Shown piece after piece: positions 23,318 to 35,257 of a stretch of 64,000 nucleotides of DNA. This DNA comes from Takakia lepidozioides (taxonomy: Eukaryota; Streptophyta; Takakiopsida; Takakiales; Takakiaceae). The notes under the pieces are model-generated. The model saw only the letters and a program-made list of their open reading frames with translations. It did not search any database and was not told the origin of the DNA. Position 1 is the stretch's first letter. Every line of letters starts with the position of its first letter. The stretch spans positions 7,566,001 through 7,630,000 of the forward strand of contig CM060732.1 of the NCBI GenBank assembly GCA_030704615.1. Direction: 5' to 3'. The translations under genes were made by a program, and so were the position numbers.

Positions 23318-23462
23318 AAGCTGGCACCTGTCATGCAAACCCACAAGTTGGCCTCATTAGGAACATTCCAGATCAAAAAAAAAAAAAAAACCAAGCATGT
23401 CGGGGCTGAGAGCAGCAAGTGCTCGGGGTCTCGAGAGGGGGCAACAAAGAGAAAAGAAATAG

Positions 23463-23540
23463 GTGGGGGGGGGGGGGGGGGGGGAAGCGACTGAGCACCA
23501 CGGGCTCAGTCACTCCCCCACCACCCCCCCCCCCCTCCCA
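23463..23540. repeat. G-run/C-run hairpin with CTGAGC stem
   Basis: GGTGGGGG... is followed by GCGACTGAGCACCACGGG, then GCTCAGTCACTCCCCCACC and a C-run. The arms can pair through GTGACTGAGC/GCTCAGTCAC and through G with C. Related hairpins are at 27,615-27,650 and 57,590-57,655. Confidence 0.65.
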
Positions 23541-23673
23541 TTTTTTATTTATTTTGGTTTCCTGATCTCTCCTTCTCTCTGTCCATCACTCCCTCTCTCC
23601 CTCTTCCTCCCTCTCTTTTTTGCTGTTCACAAAAGTAAACAAACCACAAGGGAGAGAGGGTGCAAAAAATTAA

Positions 23674-24400
23674 AAGATTGTACTCATAAGACGTTGTTTG
23701 CCATAGCCTTGTGGCCATTGACCCCGCGCCCAGTTTGAGCGGAAACAAAAGGGACAGAACCTGCCTCTATCAGGGGCTGACGTTGGTAGTAAGACTTACC
23801 TTCATATATAGAATTAATCTGGGTTTCCAGATATCCTCTAGAAATCCCTTCACACAAGCATCAATCTGTTGTGTGTGATTTGCCCAATAACTAGGCCTCG
23901 GGAGGGCCTGGGCTTTTGGCTCAGCCTTGAGACTTTCAAAGTTGGTAAACAGAGGTACAGGCACAATTCCCTTGATAGATTTGAAGAGAGCGTCTCTTTG
24001 GTGAGAGAACCCCGGACAGTGTATCAGAAAATGAATATTGTCTTCAGATTGCCCACACAACGGGCAATTGCACTCTCCCTTTCCTCTCTGCTTCTGTTTG
24101 ATGTTCAAAGGTAGGCTTCCTGCTCTGAGTTTAAATTTTAGTCTAGTGCCGAGAGTGGGTAGACCTTTTAGGTCATCCAAGATGTCCTCCTCCATGTCAC
24201 TGACTGGAAACAAGTTCAGGGAAGTTTTCTGCCTAACTTCATTTTCATCAGACAATCTCATGGCAACAGACATGGCTTTGGACACTACAGCCTCTAAGTC
24301 AGATTTATCAACCTATATTGCAGATCTGTACTCCAAGGCAGGTCTAATAATGCGACAAAGCATGGTTTTTTTAACCTCAGAGTTGACCCCTCTGCAGAAA
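23674..24400 (-). mobile_element. LINE fragment (copy C), internally deleted
   Basis: It shares the 3' terminus with copies A and B and reads the C-terminal region (CNCPLCGQSEDNIHFLIHCP). Past KAMSVAMRLSDENEV it jumps, near 24,310, to sequence that in copy B lies about 300 bp further upstream. That marks an internal deletion. It was inserted just right of CACTA copy 1. Confidence 0.9.
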
Positions 24401-26047
24401 AAGTTAAAAAGAGATAGGGAAGATATTCATGTCATGTCAAGACATGGACAAGACCAACTAGGGTCATTTGTCAATTAAAGACATAAACAGCCCATGACAG
24501 GGCACCATCTAACATTTCCAGTCTTGTCATAACACACCAAATGACGCCACCCATTCAGTCATGATAAAACAGGGTGGGAGGGCGGGGTATGTTCATAATC
24601 AGATTCTTGTCATGTACCCAAGTGACCCTCTTGCACAATATAAGTCAGATTGCAGCCTCAGATTATATCATCCATAGTTATCCATAAGATATGCACCATG
24701 CAAGATATCATGGGCATATAAGAACTTCTTGCCACATTACAGATCCAAGATATGTATACACAAGTACCTTGAGGTGATCCAAGACAAGCATTATGCAAGG
24801 TAGGTAAGAATAGTCTGCCCTACAACACATTCAGTGAGTGTTCACACCGGCAGCAGGAAGGACCAGCTTGCAATTAATTACACTTCTGGCCTGCCACCAA
24901 GTACATTTCTTGGGCATGGTAAGCCATATTGCCGCTTCACATTTGGCCAAATGTAAGCACCCCAAAGCATGCATCGTGCAAGGCCTTCTAGGTATGTAAG
25001 AACAGACTGTCATTGTATATATTCAGGACCTGTGCACATAAGACTCTTGCTGGCCCATCCTGAAGTAAATTAGACTTCAAACATGCAACCAAGTGATCAC
25101 TTTGGGCATGACAAGACTGACTGCGACTTCATTCTACATCATGTACACTTGCCCCAAGATATACATCATGTAAGGCGTTTTGGCATGGAAGAAAGGCCTG
25201 CCCTGTCACAGCATCCAGATCTGGACACACATACACTTTGAGTGCCCAACACCAAGCCCACTTGGCCAAGATAAATCATACAATGCAGGCGGCTGTTCAT
25301 ATGGAAAAATAAAGTAAATAATCATTGGCCAGAGTCCTTTAGAGCTTACCGTCACTGTTTCACAGAAGGCTAATGCCATGTTTTGCAAATAGAACCTCAC
25401 TATGCTCCATTCCACAACAAATCCAGGTCTGAAAACGGCCTGTCACTGCCTTATCAGGCTGTCTGTTTTAACAAAACTCAGGTCTCCTCATCCTTAGAGC
25501 CAAACAGGCACTTATGATTTGTCCCTTACACCATAAATCCTCTTTTAAGGCCAAAAAAAGGGAAACCTAGTCTAAAAATCCACAGGCAAAGCTGTCAAAG
25601 ATTCAAGACAAGGTAGGATTCACATGCAGTGCTGCATGAGACAAGGCTGCCAGGCCAAAGTGCTCCATCAGCAGCAGCAAAAGATAAGTCAAAAGCAAGC
25701 ATCATCATGTCAAACCGGGAGCAAGCGGGCCGAAATCGGGGCTGCAGGCAGCAGCAGTATGTTCCTTTTGCACATATCCTTATCTGCAAGCTCAAGAGAA
25801 TTCAAAGTAGGTAGGGATCCTCACCTGGTCCCATCACAAGCCCCCACAAAAACCAATGGGTTAGTAAGGATTGTGGAACCCCAGGTGAATCACAGACCCC
25901 TACACTTGTTATCGATGTCAACTAAGAACCCCAAAAAACAAGAGAGAAAGATATGAAGTAAAAGGAATCTTAATCGCCAAAAGCACCTTGAGCGATTGGG
26001 GAAGGTAACACTGCGCCATCGCCACCAACACGCCACCTCCAGCACAG
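24401..26047. other. No gene recognised
   Basis: Unique-looking sequence with only short open frames in all frames, none with family features. A polypurine/poly-A word near 25,930 and CAGCAGCAG words near 25,670 are simple sequence. Confidence 0.4.
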
Positions 26048-26278
26048 CTAAGGAAAAGCGAAGCATACAAATGCTAGGTCTAAGAAGGGAGAGGGAGCGA
26101 TATACTTCCCCACCAAAGCGCCGTTGCGAAACATAAAAGCCAGAGGAGGGAAAAGGATGATGCCATCACAGCGGGTTCTCCCGCCTGTGAGAAGAGACAA
26201 GACGCCGCCATTGCGCATCCCCAGGAGCTCGTCCGGCATGAAGCAGTAGACAGGGTAGCAGCAGAGCACAGACGCCAT
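26048..26278 (-). CDS. Candidate first exon of an unknown gene
   Basis: An ATG at 26,276-26,278 in good context (GCCATAATGG-like on the opposite strand) opens MASVLCCYPVYCFMPDELLG, GGVLSLLTGGRTRCDGIILF and MFRNGALVGK. A possible donor (GTATAT) follows near residue 58. The composition looks protein-like and GC is raised relative to the flanks, but no family is recognised and no following exon was found. It could be chance. Confidence 0.25.
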   Translation of the reverse strand: MASVLCCYPVYCFMPDELLGMRNGGVLSLLTGGRTRCDGIILFPPLAFMFRNGALVGKYIAPSPFLDLAFVCFAFP

Positions 26279-26339
26279 AACTCGCGAAGCTCAGCAGCAC
26301 GAGGAATGCAACTGACAACGGGAGAGACACCCTAGGGCA

Positions 26340-26960
26340 GAGCCCAATTTTTCATCCGGAGGATGAATAATCAATACCATTTCTCTTAAGAACCCGACGG
26401 ATGTCATCCGTTAGCTAGGTTTAAACAGTAGATTATAGGGTAGGAGTTAGGGTTTCACTCCTTAATTAGCAATAATTAAGGGTAATTAAAAAAATCTCCA
26501 TGGCCATCATAACCTGCTTTTTCCATCCGGTCCAAATGAAAAAAATAAATAGGTTCATTTGTTTGGATGAGGTCCATCAACAGGATGAAAAATTAGTATC
26601 CATCATCCAGGGCAGCGGTTTTTCATCCTAACAGGTAATTCGTCATCCCTTAAGAGAAAGCCTCATCCAATATGGAAAAAAAAAGCATAAAGGGGAATAA
26701 AACGAATTCAAATCCTGGTATTTTTCATCCGGCATGGATGAAAAAATTATAGATAGGATGCCAGTGTCATAACCCCTATGGAGGTAATTCCTCATTCTCT
26801 AGTGACTCATCTGATATAGATGAAAGTCAATAAAAGAGGAATGAAAAATTATAGGTCCTTTTTAAAGATACTTTAGTGTCCACCCAAGTGATTCTTCCGG
26901 TATGGATAGAAAACCTTTACAAGTCGGGTGAAAACACCTTTTAGAGTCCATCTGGTATAG
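26340..26960. repeat. GGATGA/TCATCC-rich noncoding repeat
   Basis: Words TTCATCC and GGATGA alternate every 15-60 bases on both strands, for example CATCCGGAGGATGAATAATC and GGCATGGATGAAAAA. The same style recurs at 57,960-58,350 and weakly at 7,375-7,490. It looks like the noncoding body of a repeat family; boundaries are not visible. Confidence 0.5.
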
Positions 26961-27067
26961 ATGGAAGATCTAAAAGAACACTGATGCAACTGGCCAGTTC
27001 CGAGGAGGGAGACAGAGGGGAGAGAGGGGCAACAATGAAAAAAAATGGGTTGGGGGGGGGGGGGGAG

Positions 27068-27590
27068 GTCAGATGGTGGGGTCAGCTGCAGCATATGTCC
27101 AACACCAGATATCCTAAGTTAATCGACTCTATATCTTGGAAACAGGACCGCCCACCGACTTGTCAAACAGGCTAAGTCCTGGTAGAAGACAGTAGAAGAG
27201 ATTCTCAAGGACCTAGACTTGGAACCGCAAGTCTTCACCCTGCTGGATAAATCTGACTTAGAGGATGTAGTGTCCAACCATGTCTGAGGGCAACTTGAAG
27301 ACATTATTCATTTTCTGATACACTGTCCGGGGTTCTCTCACCAAAGAGACGCTCTCTTCAAGGGAATTGTGCATGTACCTCTGTTTACTACCTTTGAAAA
27401 AATCGAGGCTGAGCCAAAAGCCCAGCCCCTTCTGAGGCCTAGTTTTTGGGCAACTCACACACAGCAGATTGATGCTTGTGTGAAGGGATTTGTAGAGGAT
27501 ATCTGGAAAACCCGGATTAATTCTATATGTGAAGGTAAGTCTCACTACCAACATCAGCCCCTGACAGAGGTAGGATCTGTCCCTTTTGTT
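27068..27590 (+). mobile_element. LINE internal fragment (copy D)
   Basis: The plus strand matches the LINE 3' third from the RWWGQLQHM segment through HTQQIDACVKGF to the codons for GSVPFV, with several deletions. It lacks the LINE 3' terminus and starts at the same LINE position as copy E. It is bounded on both sides by GAGAGGGGCAACAA (27,019 and 27,599), a sequence that also flanks the CACTA copies. Confidence 0.85.
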
Positions 27591-27594
27591 TCCC

Positions 27595-27660
27595 CAAGAG
27601 AGGGGCAACAAAGAAGCAGCTGCTCAGTCACTCCCCCCCCCCCACCACCTTCTTTTCTTT
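27595..27660. repeat. Hairpin/C-run copy
   Basis: GCAACAAAGAAGCAGCTGCT, then CAGTCACTCCCCCC and a C-run. This is the right arm of the hairpin type seen at 23,463 and 57,590; the left G-run is at 27,050-27,065, before the LINE fragment. Confidence 0.5.
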
Positions 27661-27761
27661 TCTTTGTTGCCCCCTGATGTCTCCCTCTCACTCCCTTTCT
27701 CAGTCCCTCTCAGTCCCTCTCTTCTGTGCTGCTCTCTTTTAAGCTCCTGACACCCTAAATT

Positions 27762-28190
27762 CAAGGTCAGATGGTGGGTTCAGCTACAACATATGTCCAA
27801 CACCAGATATCCTAAGTTAATCGACTCTATATCTTGGAAACAGGACCGCCCTGTCAAACAGGGTGAGCCCTAGGAGAAGAGAGTAAAAGAGATTCTCAAG
27901 GATCTGAATCTCGACCCACAAGTCTTGACCTTGCTAGATAAACCTGACTTGGAGAGTGTAGTGTCCAAAGCCATGTCTGTTACCAGAAAATTGTCCGATG
28001 AAAATGAAGTTAGGAAGAAACTTCCCTGAACCTGTTTCCAGTCTGTGACATGGAGGAGGACTCATGCTATGCGCTCAAAGGGTCTATCCCGCTCTTGGCA
28101 CCAGACCTAAATTTAAAGTCAGGGCAGGAAGACTACCTTTGAACAGTAAACAGAAGCAGAGAGGAAAGGGAGAGTGCAATTTCCCTGACA
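27762..28190 (+). mobile_element. LINE internal fragment (copy E)
   Basis: It begins near AATTCAAGGTCAGATGG, at virtually the same LINE position as copy D, and runs to NSKQKQRGKGECN, where it stops abruptly in unrelated GC-rich sequence. Frameshifts are present. No LINE 3' end. Confidence 0.85.
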
Positions 28191-28589
28191 TACCTCTGCT
28201 GCTGCTGGTGCTTGTGGCGCGGCGAGCTGCTGCGGTGTTGTGCGGCTGCCAGCGGCGCGGGTCCCCGCCGCTGCAGGGCGTCTCTCCCCCGCTCACCACG
28301 GCTCTCTTTCTCTTCAGCTCGTTAGGTCGCGTCTCTGCGCGGCGTTCCTACCACACAGGCGAGAGAGACATCAGCCCGTGCTTAGGGCAAGAAAGAAAGA
28401 CAGAAGTGAGGGAGGAGGTGGTGCTTACCTTGGGCGTTGGGGCAAAACTCCTTGGGCCTGCGACCACCTCGGGCTCAAGCAGCAGGTGCGTTTCCCCGCC
28501 ACCCTAAACCCCACTCTTTGAACTACCTCTCTCCCAAAGAATGAACGAAAACGGGAGGGGAAATAGATGTTTGAAGCACTTAGGAAAAA
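28191..28589. other. GC-rich spacer, no gene recognised
   Basis: Short open frames exist on both strands, but none has a family feature or a matching copy in the window. Confidence 0.35.
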
Positions 28590-28850
28590 AAAAAGACGCG
28601 GCGCCCACGTGCGACGCCCGGCCGTCGCACACCTGCACCCACTCTTTTTTGAAATGTAAAAATGAATATTGCGACAACTGGCCGTCGTTTCTTGCGACCC
28701 CCGGCCCCATAAATTAAAAAAACACGTCGCCCCCCGCGACGGATGTCCGTCGCAGGGTGCGATCCCCAGTTTATTTTTATTTATTTTTAAACAAAAAAAA
28801 AAAAACGTTTTCAATGCGACGCCAGGGTGTCGCAGGAGGCAACGGCCGGC
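28590..28850. repeat. CACTA-like subterminal repeats (third cluster)
   Basis: GTGCGACGCCCGGCCGTCGC, GCGACAACTGGCCGTCG, CGCGACGGATGTCCGTCGC and GCGACGCCAGGGTGTCGC follow one another at 30-60 bp spacing. This is the same type as at 20,200 and 43,265. The CACTACAGG terminus was not found here. The SET-domain gene at 29,258 lies just to the right and points away. Confidence 0.65.
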
Positions 28851-29257
28851 CTTTCTGGATTTAGGGTTTAGGGCCTTTTGGGTTTCTTAGTTTTTATTTA
28901 TTTTATTTATTTTTTAATATGGTACTGGGTTAGGGTGTTTGCTTTTCTTTATGGTGCTGGGTTTTGGATTGCCGGGACTTGGGGTTAAAAGGATAAACGG
29001 TGTAATTAGGATTCACATACCCAAAATGTGGTTCAATCTGATAATCGCAAAGCGCTGGGTCTCAACAAATTTTTCCATAGTGTGAGCATCCTGAAGATAG
29101 AACGAGAGGAAGGATTTATTGTCTTGGGCTCTAGCACCATAGGGATGCTCCACCTTTGGTTACCAATTTTGAAAGCCCCGAGGCTGAGGCGTAGGGTTTT
29201 TTTGCCAACGGTTTTTGAGAAATGAAAATGTTGGTGGTGTGTGTTAATTAGGATGGG

Positions 29258-31008
29258 ATGGTGAGGAAACATCGACCCGTCTCCCTCAAGGATGGGGAGG
29301 TAGTACCACATATTGATTGTGGCCCTAGAGCGACCATTTTTCGTGGCGAGGAGGCACCCATTGCACCTGATCCAATACAGGTTGCCGAGCACAATCGTAG
29401 AAGGGACCGGGGCCAATTTTCAGGTGATGCGGAGGATGTTGATACTCCGGGATCGAGTCGGGCGCGCCGCGGGTTGCCCCCTTACGGGCCACCCTGTCCA
29501 ACCACGTCCACCTTTGACCCCCCCCCCCTTGACAGGATTGTGTTGGTGCACTAAGTGTTGGGAACAGATACTGCCGGGCAGCACCAGACCACCGAGGCGG
29601 CGACCGCATGTTGTCGAAAAACATTACAAGAAGAACAAGATTGCGGATGCGGCAAATGTGAGTGTTTTTCTCACCCCTCTCATTAACATTCATTTAAGGT
29701 ACATTTAGGTTTATCTAATAATATAGTATGATTGGTAAGCATACATGAATCAAAATTACGACATAAGTATTGATGCGTCGTTCACTACGCACATTGCAGC
29801 CACGACTTGATGCCCAAGCTCGCAATCACATTGCACAGGAGGCATTTCGCGCCGGTCTACTTGCAGAATTTGTGCCAGAGCATGTGCCCGATGTGACCAG
29901 TTGGTTTTCCCAGCAGCACGTAGATGAGATGCGTAGGGTCGAGGGGTATCGTAGGTGTCATAGACGTTATGGCCGGCGACGACAGGCCCCCCCACCACCC
30001 CCCCCTCCAGTTTCCTCAGGCGGTCCCCTTGATTGTGGTCTCCCCCCCCCATCTGTTTTTGTCTGATCCACCTCCGGTTGTACCTGATCCGGACGTTGTA
30101 CCCCGGCTGCACCTCCGACATTACATCCTCAACCACCTCCACTTTCATCTCCTCCGCCAGCAGTACCACCTCCACCTCCACCACCACCACCACCTCCACC
30201 TCCACCTCCACCTCCACCTCCACCTCTACCTCCACGTGCATGTGCCCCCCGAACCCCTAGGAGGGATCGGCTTCGCCCTAGGTTTCCTCCCCTTCGGCTT
30301 GGGCGGCCTGAGCCGGATCCTCGCCCCCGATGGGAAGCGCATAGGACTATATTACTGAGGACCGTCCAGCCTCGTTGTTGGGGGAATCATCTCGACCCTC
30401 CCACCCCCATCCGAGAAAATGTGGAGTTCGAGTATTGGGGGAGACGGTATGTTGTGAGAGCCGCTACAGACCCTGCTATGGGTCGGGGTTTATTCACGGT
30501 CAATGATATTGTGGTTCCTCCTCGGAGAAACAACATGGTGGACTTGTTTCCCTACTACGGTCCATACTACACCTCCGTGGAGTTCCGTACATTACGCCTC
30601 GAAGCCCCATACATCCTACCCTATATTTTGTGTGTCAACGAACAGAATGTACGTAGACGGGGGTTGTCTCCCATTGAGATCAGATTTTGTGATGGTGACC
30701 CCGACATCTTTGGCAATGTTGCTGGGCTGGTCAATAGTTCTTTTGGTCATCCTAGGAGAACCAATGTAGTATGGGACGAGCGAAGCGATGGGCATGAGAG
30801 CTTTTGTGATCATACGTCAGTATACTGTGAGGGGATGCACATGTTTGTGATGACATGTGCTAGTAGGACTATTAGGGCTGGCAGCGAACTATTTGCATCA
30901 TACGAGTTTTCCCGGGATGATTGGGACGTCCGATTACAGCGTGAGTGGGATGTGTATGATAGAAATAGGGTTGCTTTGAGACAGGGATCGCGTAGATGGG
31001 CATTGTAG
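29258..31008 (+). CDS. SET-like domain protein beside CACTA-like repeats
   Basis: At least three exons. Exon A (ATG 29,258) is charged and proline-rich and ends near 29,660 at a GTGAGTG donor (KKNKIADAAN). Exon B starts after GCAG at about 29,801 and reads LDAQARNHIAQEAFRAGLLA and VTSWFSQQHVDEMRRVEGYR, then a polyproline tract. The last open segment (about 30,092-31,008) goes from a CCACCT-encoded polyproline run into the domain: GRGLFTVNDIV with FPYYGPYY (first SET strands), GNVAGLVNSSFGHPRRTNV (the NHS-type knot) and ASRTIRAGSELFASYEF (the ELxxDY end). SET proteins methylate lysine, but the key NHS reads NSS, so activity is doubtful. Domain call is from motif order only. Confidence 0.65.
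30130..30240 (+). repeat. CCACCT polyproline-coding microsatellite
   Basis: Runs of CCACCT and CCACCA encode an uninterrupted proline tract in frame with the SET-like domain. Confidence 0.85.
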
Positions 31009-32029
31009 ATATTCTCATGATGTACTTTGTATACATCCGATTAATCGATTGATGTAAAAAAATTTCTTGTTGCTCGTGTGGGTTGCAACTTTGCATATGT
31101 AATCTAAACATACTTATGCACATGTGGACCAAATATGAGCTTGAACCAAGTTGATTCAATGGGTCATTCTAGTGTTGAACGCAGTTACATGTCATAGAGA
31201 CGGAAAATTGTGTTTCGCCTGCAGATGATTTATTTTATTTTTTTCCATTTTCAAGCCATATGCTTAATGATAGCATATGCAATGTGCATGCAAAATTTGG
31301 GAGTAAACAAAAATCATTTGGACCCATAACCAGATTTTGTTCTCTCATTTGCACTCCAAAGTTGAGTTATCTTTAACTTTATGCACTTTTTATAGAGAAT
31401 TTTGCAAAAGTGACCCTAGAAATACACTTTTTTTTTTCCATTTTTTTTTTGTCCCATTTTTTGCATGGATGTAGTGGTGCAAAGCCCGATGTCACAGAAC
31501 AAAATAGAGCTAAAAAGAAAATCATTACGCCCCTCAAAACCGCAATCATATATTTTCTAATCAGCCGTTTGCTGTTTTGAAGTACTGCTAGTACTACCGA
31601 GCACCCTTTTCAAAAATGCTTGTACATTTACATTTTATCAAACTCCTGCAGCAGCACTATAGCGTTGCGATCCATAGTCAATTTCTTGACCTCTTTCGTT
31701 GGGAGCAGGGAAATTGCAGATTTTGGCCGCACATAATCTGCTTGCCTACCTCTTGCAGGGCTCTGCAAAATTGTAGGCCAATCATGATAGATCCAACAAA
31801 ATGCCATCGTTGGTAGTGGGCCCCGGATTTTTGGGCTCCTTTGGGTTTTTTTTTGTTTTTTTGTTATATGACATATTACACTTTTGGATGACGGGATGAA
31901 GACAGATGCAGGTGTGACTTCGAGGCCTTCATCCCCGTAGGATATGATTGCATCCAACAAAACAAAATTGAACAAATTTGCCCAAAATTGAAGCAATGTC
32001 TCGTGGTCAACACAGTGGAAATCAAATTT
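31009..32029. other. No confident gene
   Basis: The 3' side of the SET-like gene, followed by A/T-rich sequence with T-runs near 31,430 and 31,850. A long minus-strand open frame here (32,311-31,628) has no recognised domain beyond its RT-like start. Confidence 0.35.
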
Positions 32030-32300
32030 TAGCTTTTGGACACTTTGAGAAAACCAACCACTTTTTGGGTGTTTTGCTATATGATTCAATGCTTTGTAGG
32101 TCATTGCAATAGGCTCTATCAGCCTGTACACTATACTCATATGTGCCCCAGCGGGCATCCTTGCCTGACAGATTTGTGAAGAGGGAAAAAAGAGGAAAGA
32201 GCACCATGAACGATTACTTTGCAGGAGGCAGATAACAGAAGAATTTGAACCCAATGAAGGAAGTGTCCATTGATTCCAGTCTTCTCCATGGCACCTATAA
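32030..32300 (-). pseudogene. LINE reverse transcriptase fragment
   Basis: The minus strand reads AMEKTGINGHFLHWVQILLL and then HKSVRQGCPL, the RT segment around motif B-prime (RQGCPL). The reading frame breaks after it. It lies head to head with an L1-type RT fragment on the plus strand that starts within about 10 bp. Confidence 0.65.
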
Positions 32301-32304
32301 ACAA

Positions 32305-34170
32305 GGACCAATCTTCTTGATTGTTGCAGATCCGTTGGGTCACCTTCTTGGTTTGAATGATGGCATAGAAAGACTGAAAATTCCTAGATCTATGCCTGAT
32401 CCTTTCACTATTAAAGCCTCCTTTGCGCGGACGACACGATGCTCCTTATTGATAACAGCTCACAGAAAAATGTCTCCTGAACGTTGGATACCCTTCAATT
32501 GTTCTATGATGCCTCTAGTCTTCGTGTCAATTGGTCTAAATCTGTAGCTATTCTCTCTATATTTCTGAATGTCGGCTCCTTGCGCACTCATTCTGCCCCA
32601 TCTAGGCCTATACTGGTTACAGAAAGGACATGCCCACACCCTTCTCGGACACCTCATCGGGCATGGGCTGTCTGAGGAAGTAAAGGTTGGAATGATGGAA
32701 TGATAGATCGAGGGTCGGAGGGGAGAAAACGAAAGAACCATAGATCGTTGTGTTTTTTTTTTTTTTTTTTTTTGGGGCCATTAATTGGCTTTTTCTTATC
32801 CCTCGGCCTTGACCTGGTCCATCCGGTCGTAGTAGTAGGCCCTGAAGCGCAACGAAGGGTGAAGCATGCAATTTCATTGTATGTGCATGCAAAAGCCCAT
32901 CAAGCTATGCAATTGTTACGGGCGTTATGTATATAAGTTTGGGGGTGATATACCCATCGTAGGGCCGCTATGGCTGGAAAGCCCATAAGAGATATAGACC
33001 TGCGGCCTGCGAAGAGAGTTGTGTCCTCGGGATTTATTGGAAGAAGAGTAAACATTTACACAGCAAAGGTACGCAGCAGTGATTTCCAAGTTTTAAAGGC
33101 TGAGGGTGTCTGGAACGTGCTGGCAAAGTTTGCAGGGTTCTCGCATTTCTCTCATATTTGGGACTCTTGGGCATTTCTTGTCATCTCAAGAGGTTTTAAC
33201 TTCACTTTCTATTAGGAGAGCTCTTGCTCTCGAATTGCTTATTTAGCAAATTCCCTCATCTTGGATATCGCTACCTCAGGGTTCTCCCTGCTTGGCTAGG
33301 AGGGGAGTATGGTCCTTCTTCTTATGCCTTGTGCGATTAGAGTCTTTTGCTTGCTCTCTGGAATAACTGATCCCATTCCCCCTTAAGATATTAATCGTTA
33401 TTCTGGGAGCTTTCGTTGGTTTCTGAAGGCCCACTTAAAATTGCTGCAGTTTGACCCAGCTGAGTGGAGTTGGATGATCAGGAAACATGACCCCTTCTTT
33501 GCTTACTCTGTAAAAATGGGTTACTCACTGCTGAATCCGCCTTGCCTAATGCATGCTAAGTGGAAGTCAAAGTGGAGGCACGTCCATAACTCCGAGCTAC
33601 CCTATAAAGAAATATGGGCTGACATAATTTGGAGGAAGGATAGGGCGGCAAAAATCTCTGGTTTCCTCTGGAAGCTAGCAAACCGAATCCTACCTGTATC
33701 TTTCTTCATCACTGACGATCCGGGTTACTGCTCATGTTGCTCGTGTTGTTCTCAGCTTACTTTAGAAACGATAGAACATTGTCTTCTGCAATGATCGGTG
33801 TCCTCTTCTATCTTGAATATGATGCTCTTGTTTTATGCTTTCTGGAATTCGAACTGCCCCAGATTACCCTCTGTCTTGATGTTAAAAGTTCATTCACATG
33901 GCATTTGGAGTCACATGCCATGTGGGGGCAGCCCTTCGTGCCCACACCCTCTGGAACATCTGAAAATCAAGATGCTCTTTGGTCTATGGTGGTCAGTTGC
34001 GCTGTGTGAGAGCTATTATGAATAGCGTTCACTCAGACCATATGTCTGAAGCCAGGAAAGCTTGGAATGTCCTTTGCGCAGCTTTTCCCAGAGGTTCAGA
34101 AAGGAGGAGAAGGCAACTACTCGCTGGCTTTGACAACACCTTGGGCAAAGGACGGCCATTTGTGCACCAC
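32305..34170 (+). pseudogene. Plant L1-type LINE relic: RT palm and zf-RVT tail
   Basis: The RT part reads FLIVADPLGHLLGLNDGIE. An echo of the FADDTMLL motif follows (about 32,430, frame-shifted), then TLQLFYDASSLRVNWSKSV. Further on, 33,441-33,794 encodes the zf-RVT tail typical of plant L1 elements: DPFFAYSVKMGYSLLNPP, KISGFLWKLANRILPV, and cysteine-rich CSCCSCCS followed by ETIEHCLL. Frameshifts and a poly-T tract (32,752) separate the parts. It may be a sister copy of the element at 39,880. Confidence 0.75.
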
Positions 34171-34179
34171 AACCTCTGA

Positions 34180-35257
34180 TTCCACTATTGACTGGAACGA
34201 CACCCTCCCGACGTGCTGGCAGCTACATTAGATGGTGACGAATCGGATGTAAACCGGAGAGAGAGACACAGTTTCAGGAAGGGGAAATCTAAAGCCCAGC
34301 TTTCCTTCAAGCCCTCTAAACGTAGGAGGGGCAACCCCTAAGTTCTTGTCCCTGTTTTCTTCCCATACTTTTCCATTAGCTTTCTGTTAGGACCTACCTT
34401 TTGGCTCCTCTAGCTCACGGGCCGTGTGCCTTTTCTCAGCTTCCATGGCCTGTCATGTGAGGTTATTTTTTCCTCATTAGAAATACATTTGCCCTCCCTC
34501 AGGGCCTTTTCCAAGAAAAATAAAAATAAAATGCCAAACCTCCCTTTAATTGAGCAAAACACCACAGATTGGAAGCCCTGACACAACCCTATTCTGAGCC
34601 TTGAGAACTAGTTAGGCTGTTGCTCCTCTTTGACCAGAAGAATTGCTGCAAAAATGGAGCACTCAATAAAGTAAATAGGGGTAGATATAAGTCCTGGGTT
34701 CCTGCACAAACTACACAAAGCCGTTCTTTATTGCAGATCCTATCCCCCCAAGATAAAGGGAGGATCACATTTCATAAATGGCCAGACACCTCAGCACTAC
34801 AAATGAAACAAACCAACCATAGAGAGAGCAACCAAGTTGCAGAACATGTGCTCAACAGATAGTGCATCTGCATTTTAAGGAATTAGATATCACATTGTAG
34901 GGATCATTTCACTCGGACCGCAAAGAAATAGAAGCAGCTAAGCTGGATGGTACAATGCATTGTGACTTGATGACAAAATGCATGCATTGTCCAACTCAAT
35001 GGACATAGACTATCAAATGTAGAATTTTGCATCCTTGTTTCAAGTGATCTTGATACTTAAGTCCAATAACAGAAGGATGCGCAAAATTGAAGACCAGCTT
35101 TGCATGAAGTTGCTTGTAGAATGGTTGCCAGCACATAGACAGCATAGCTCTGACCATATGTGTGGAGATGGAGAATGTGACTAGTTCCAATTAGTTGAAA
35201 GGTCTGATACAACATTGCAAGAGCAACTGAAGAGTACCCTTCTTTGACTACAATGGT
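34180..35257. other. Spacer downstream of the minus-strand host gene
   Basis: No gene or repeat recognised. The part next to 35,258 is expected to be the 3' untranslated region of the gene that ends there. Confidence 0.45.

Larger units (their letters stand above)
20179..23540. mobile_element. CACTA-like DNA transposon (copy 1)
   Basis: The left end is CACTACAGGAAAAGG, the canonical start of plant CACTA elements. Subterminal repeats follow, then a gene on the minus strand (21,061-23,317). A G-run/C-run hairpin at 23,463-23,535 marks the right side of the copy. No matching CCTGTAGTG right end was seen, so the right boundary is approximate or deleted. LINE copy C is inserted just beyond. Confidence 0.65.

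Noticed and set aside
31628-32311. 227-aa minus-strand frame as an unknown gene
   Set aside because: Its first part is a frame-shifted RT fragment and the rest has no family feature; too weak to call.
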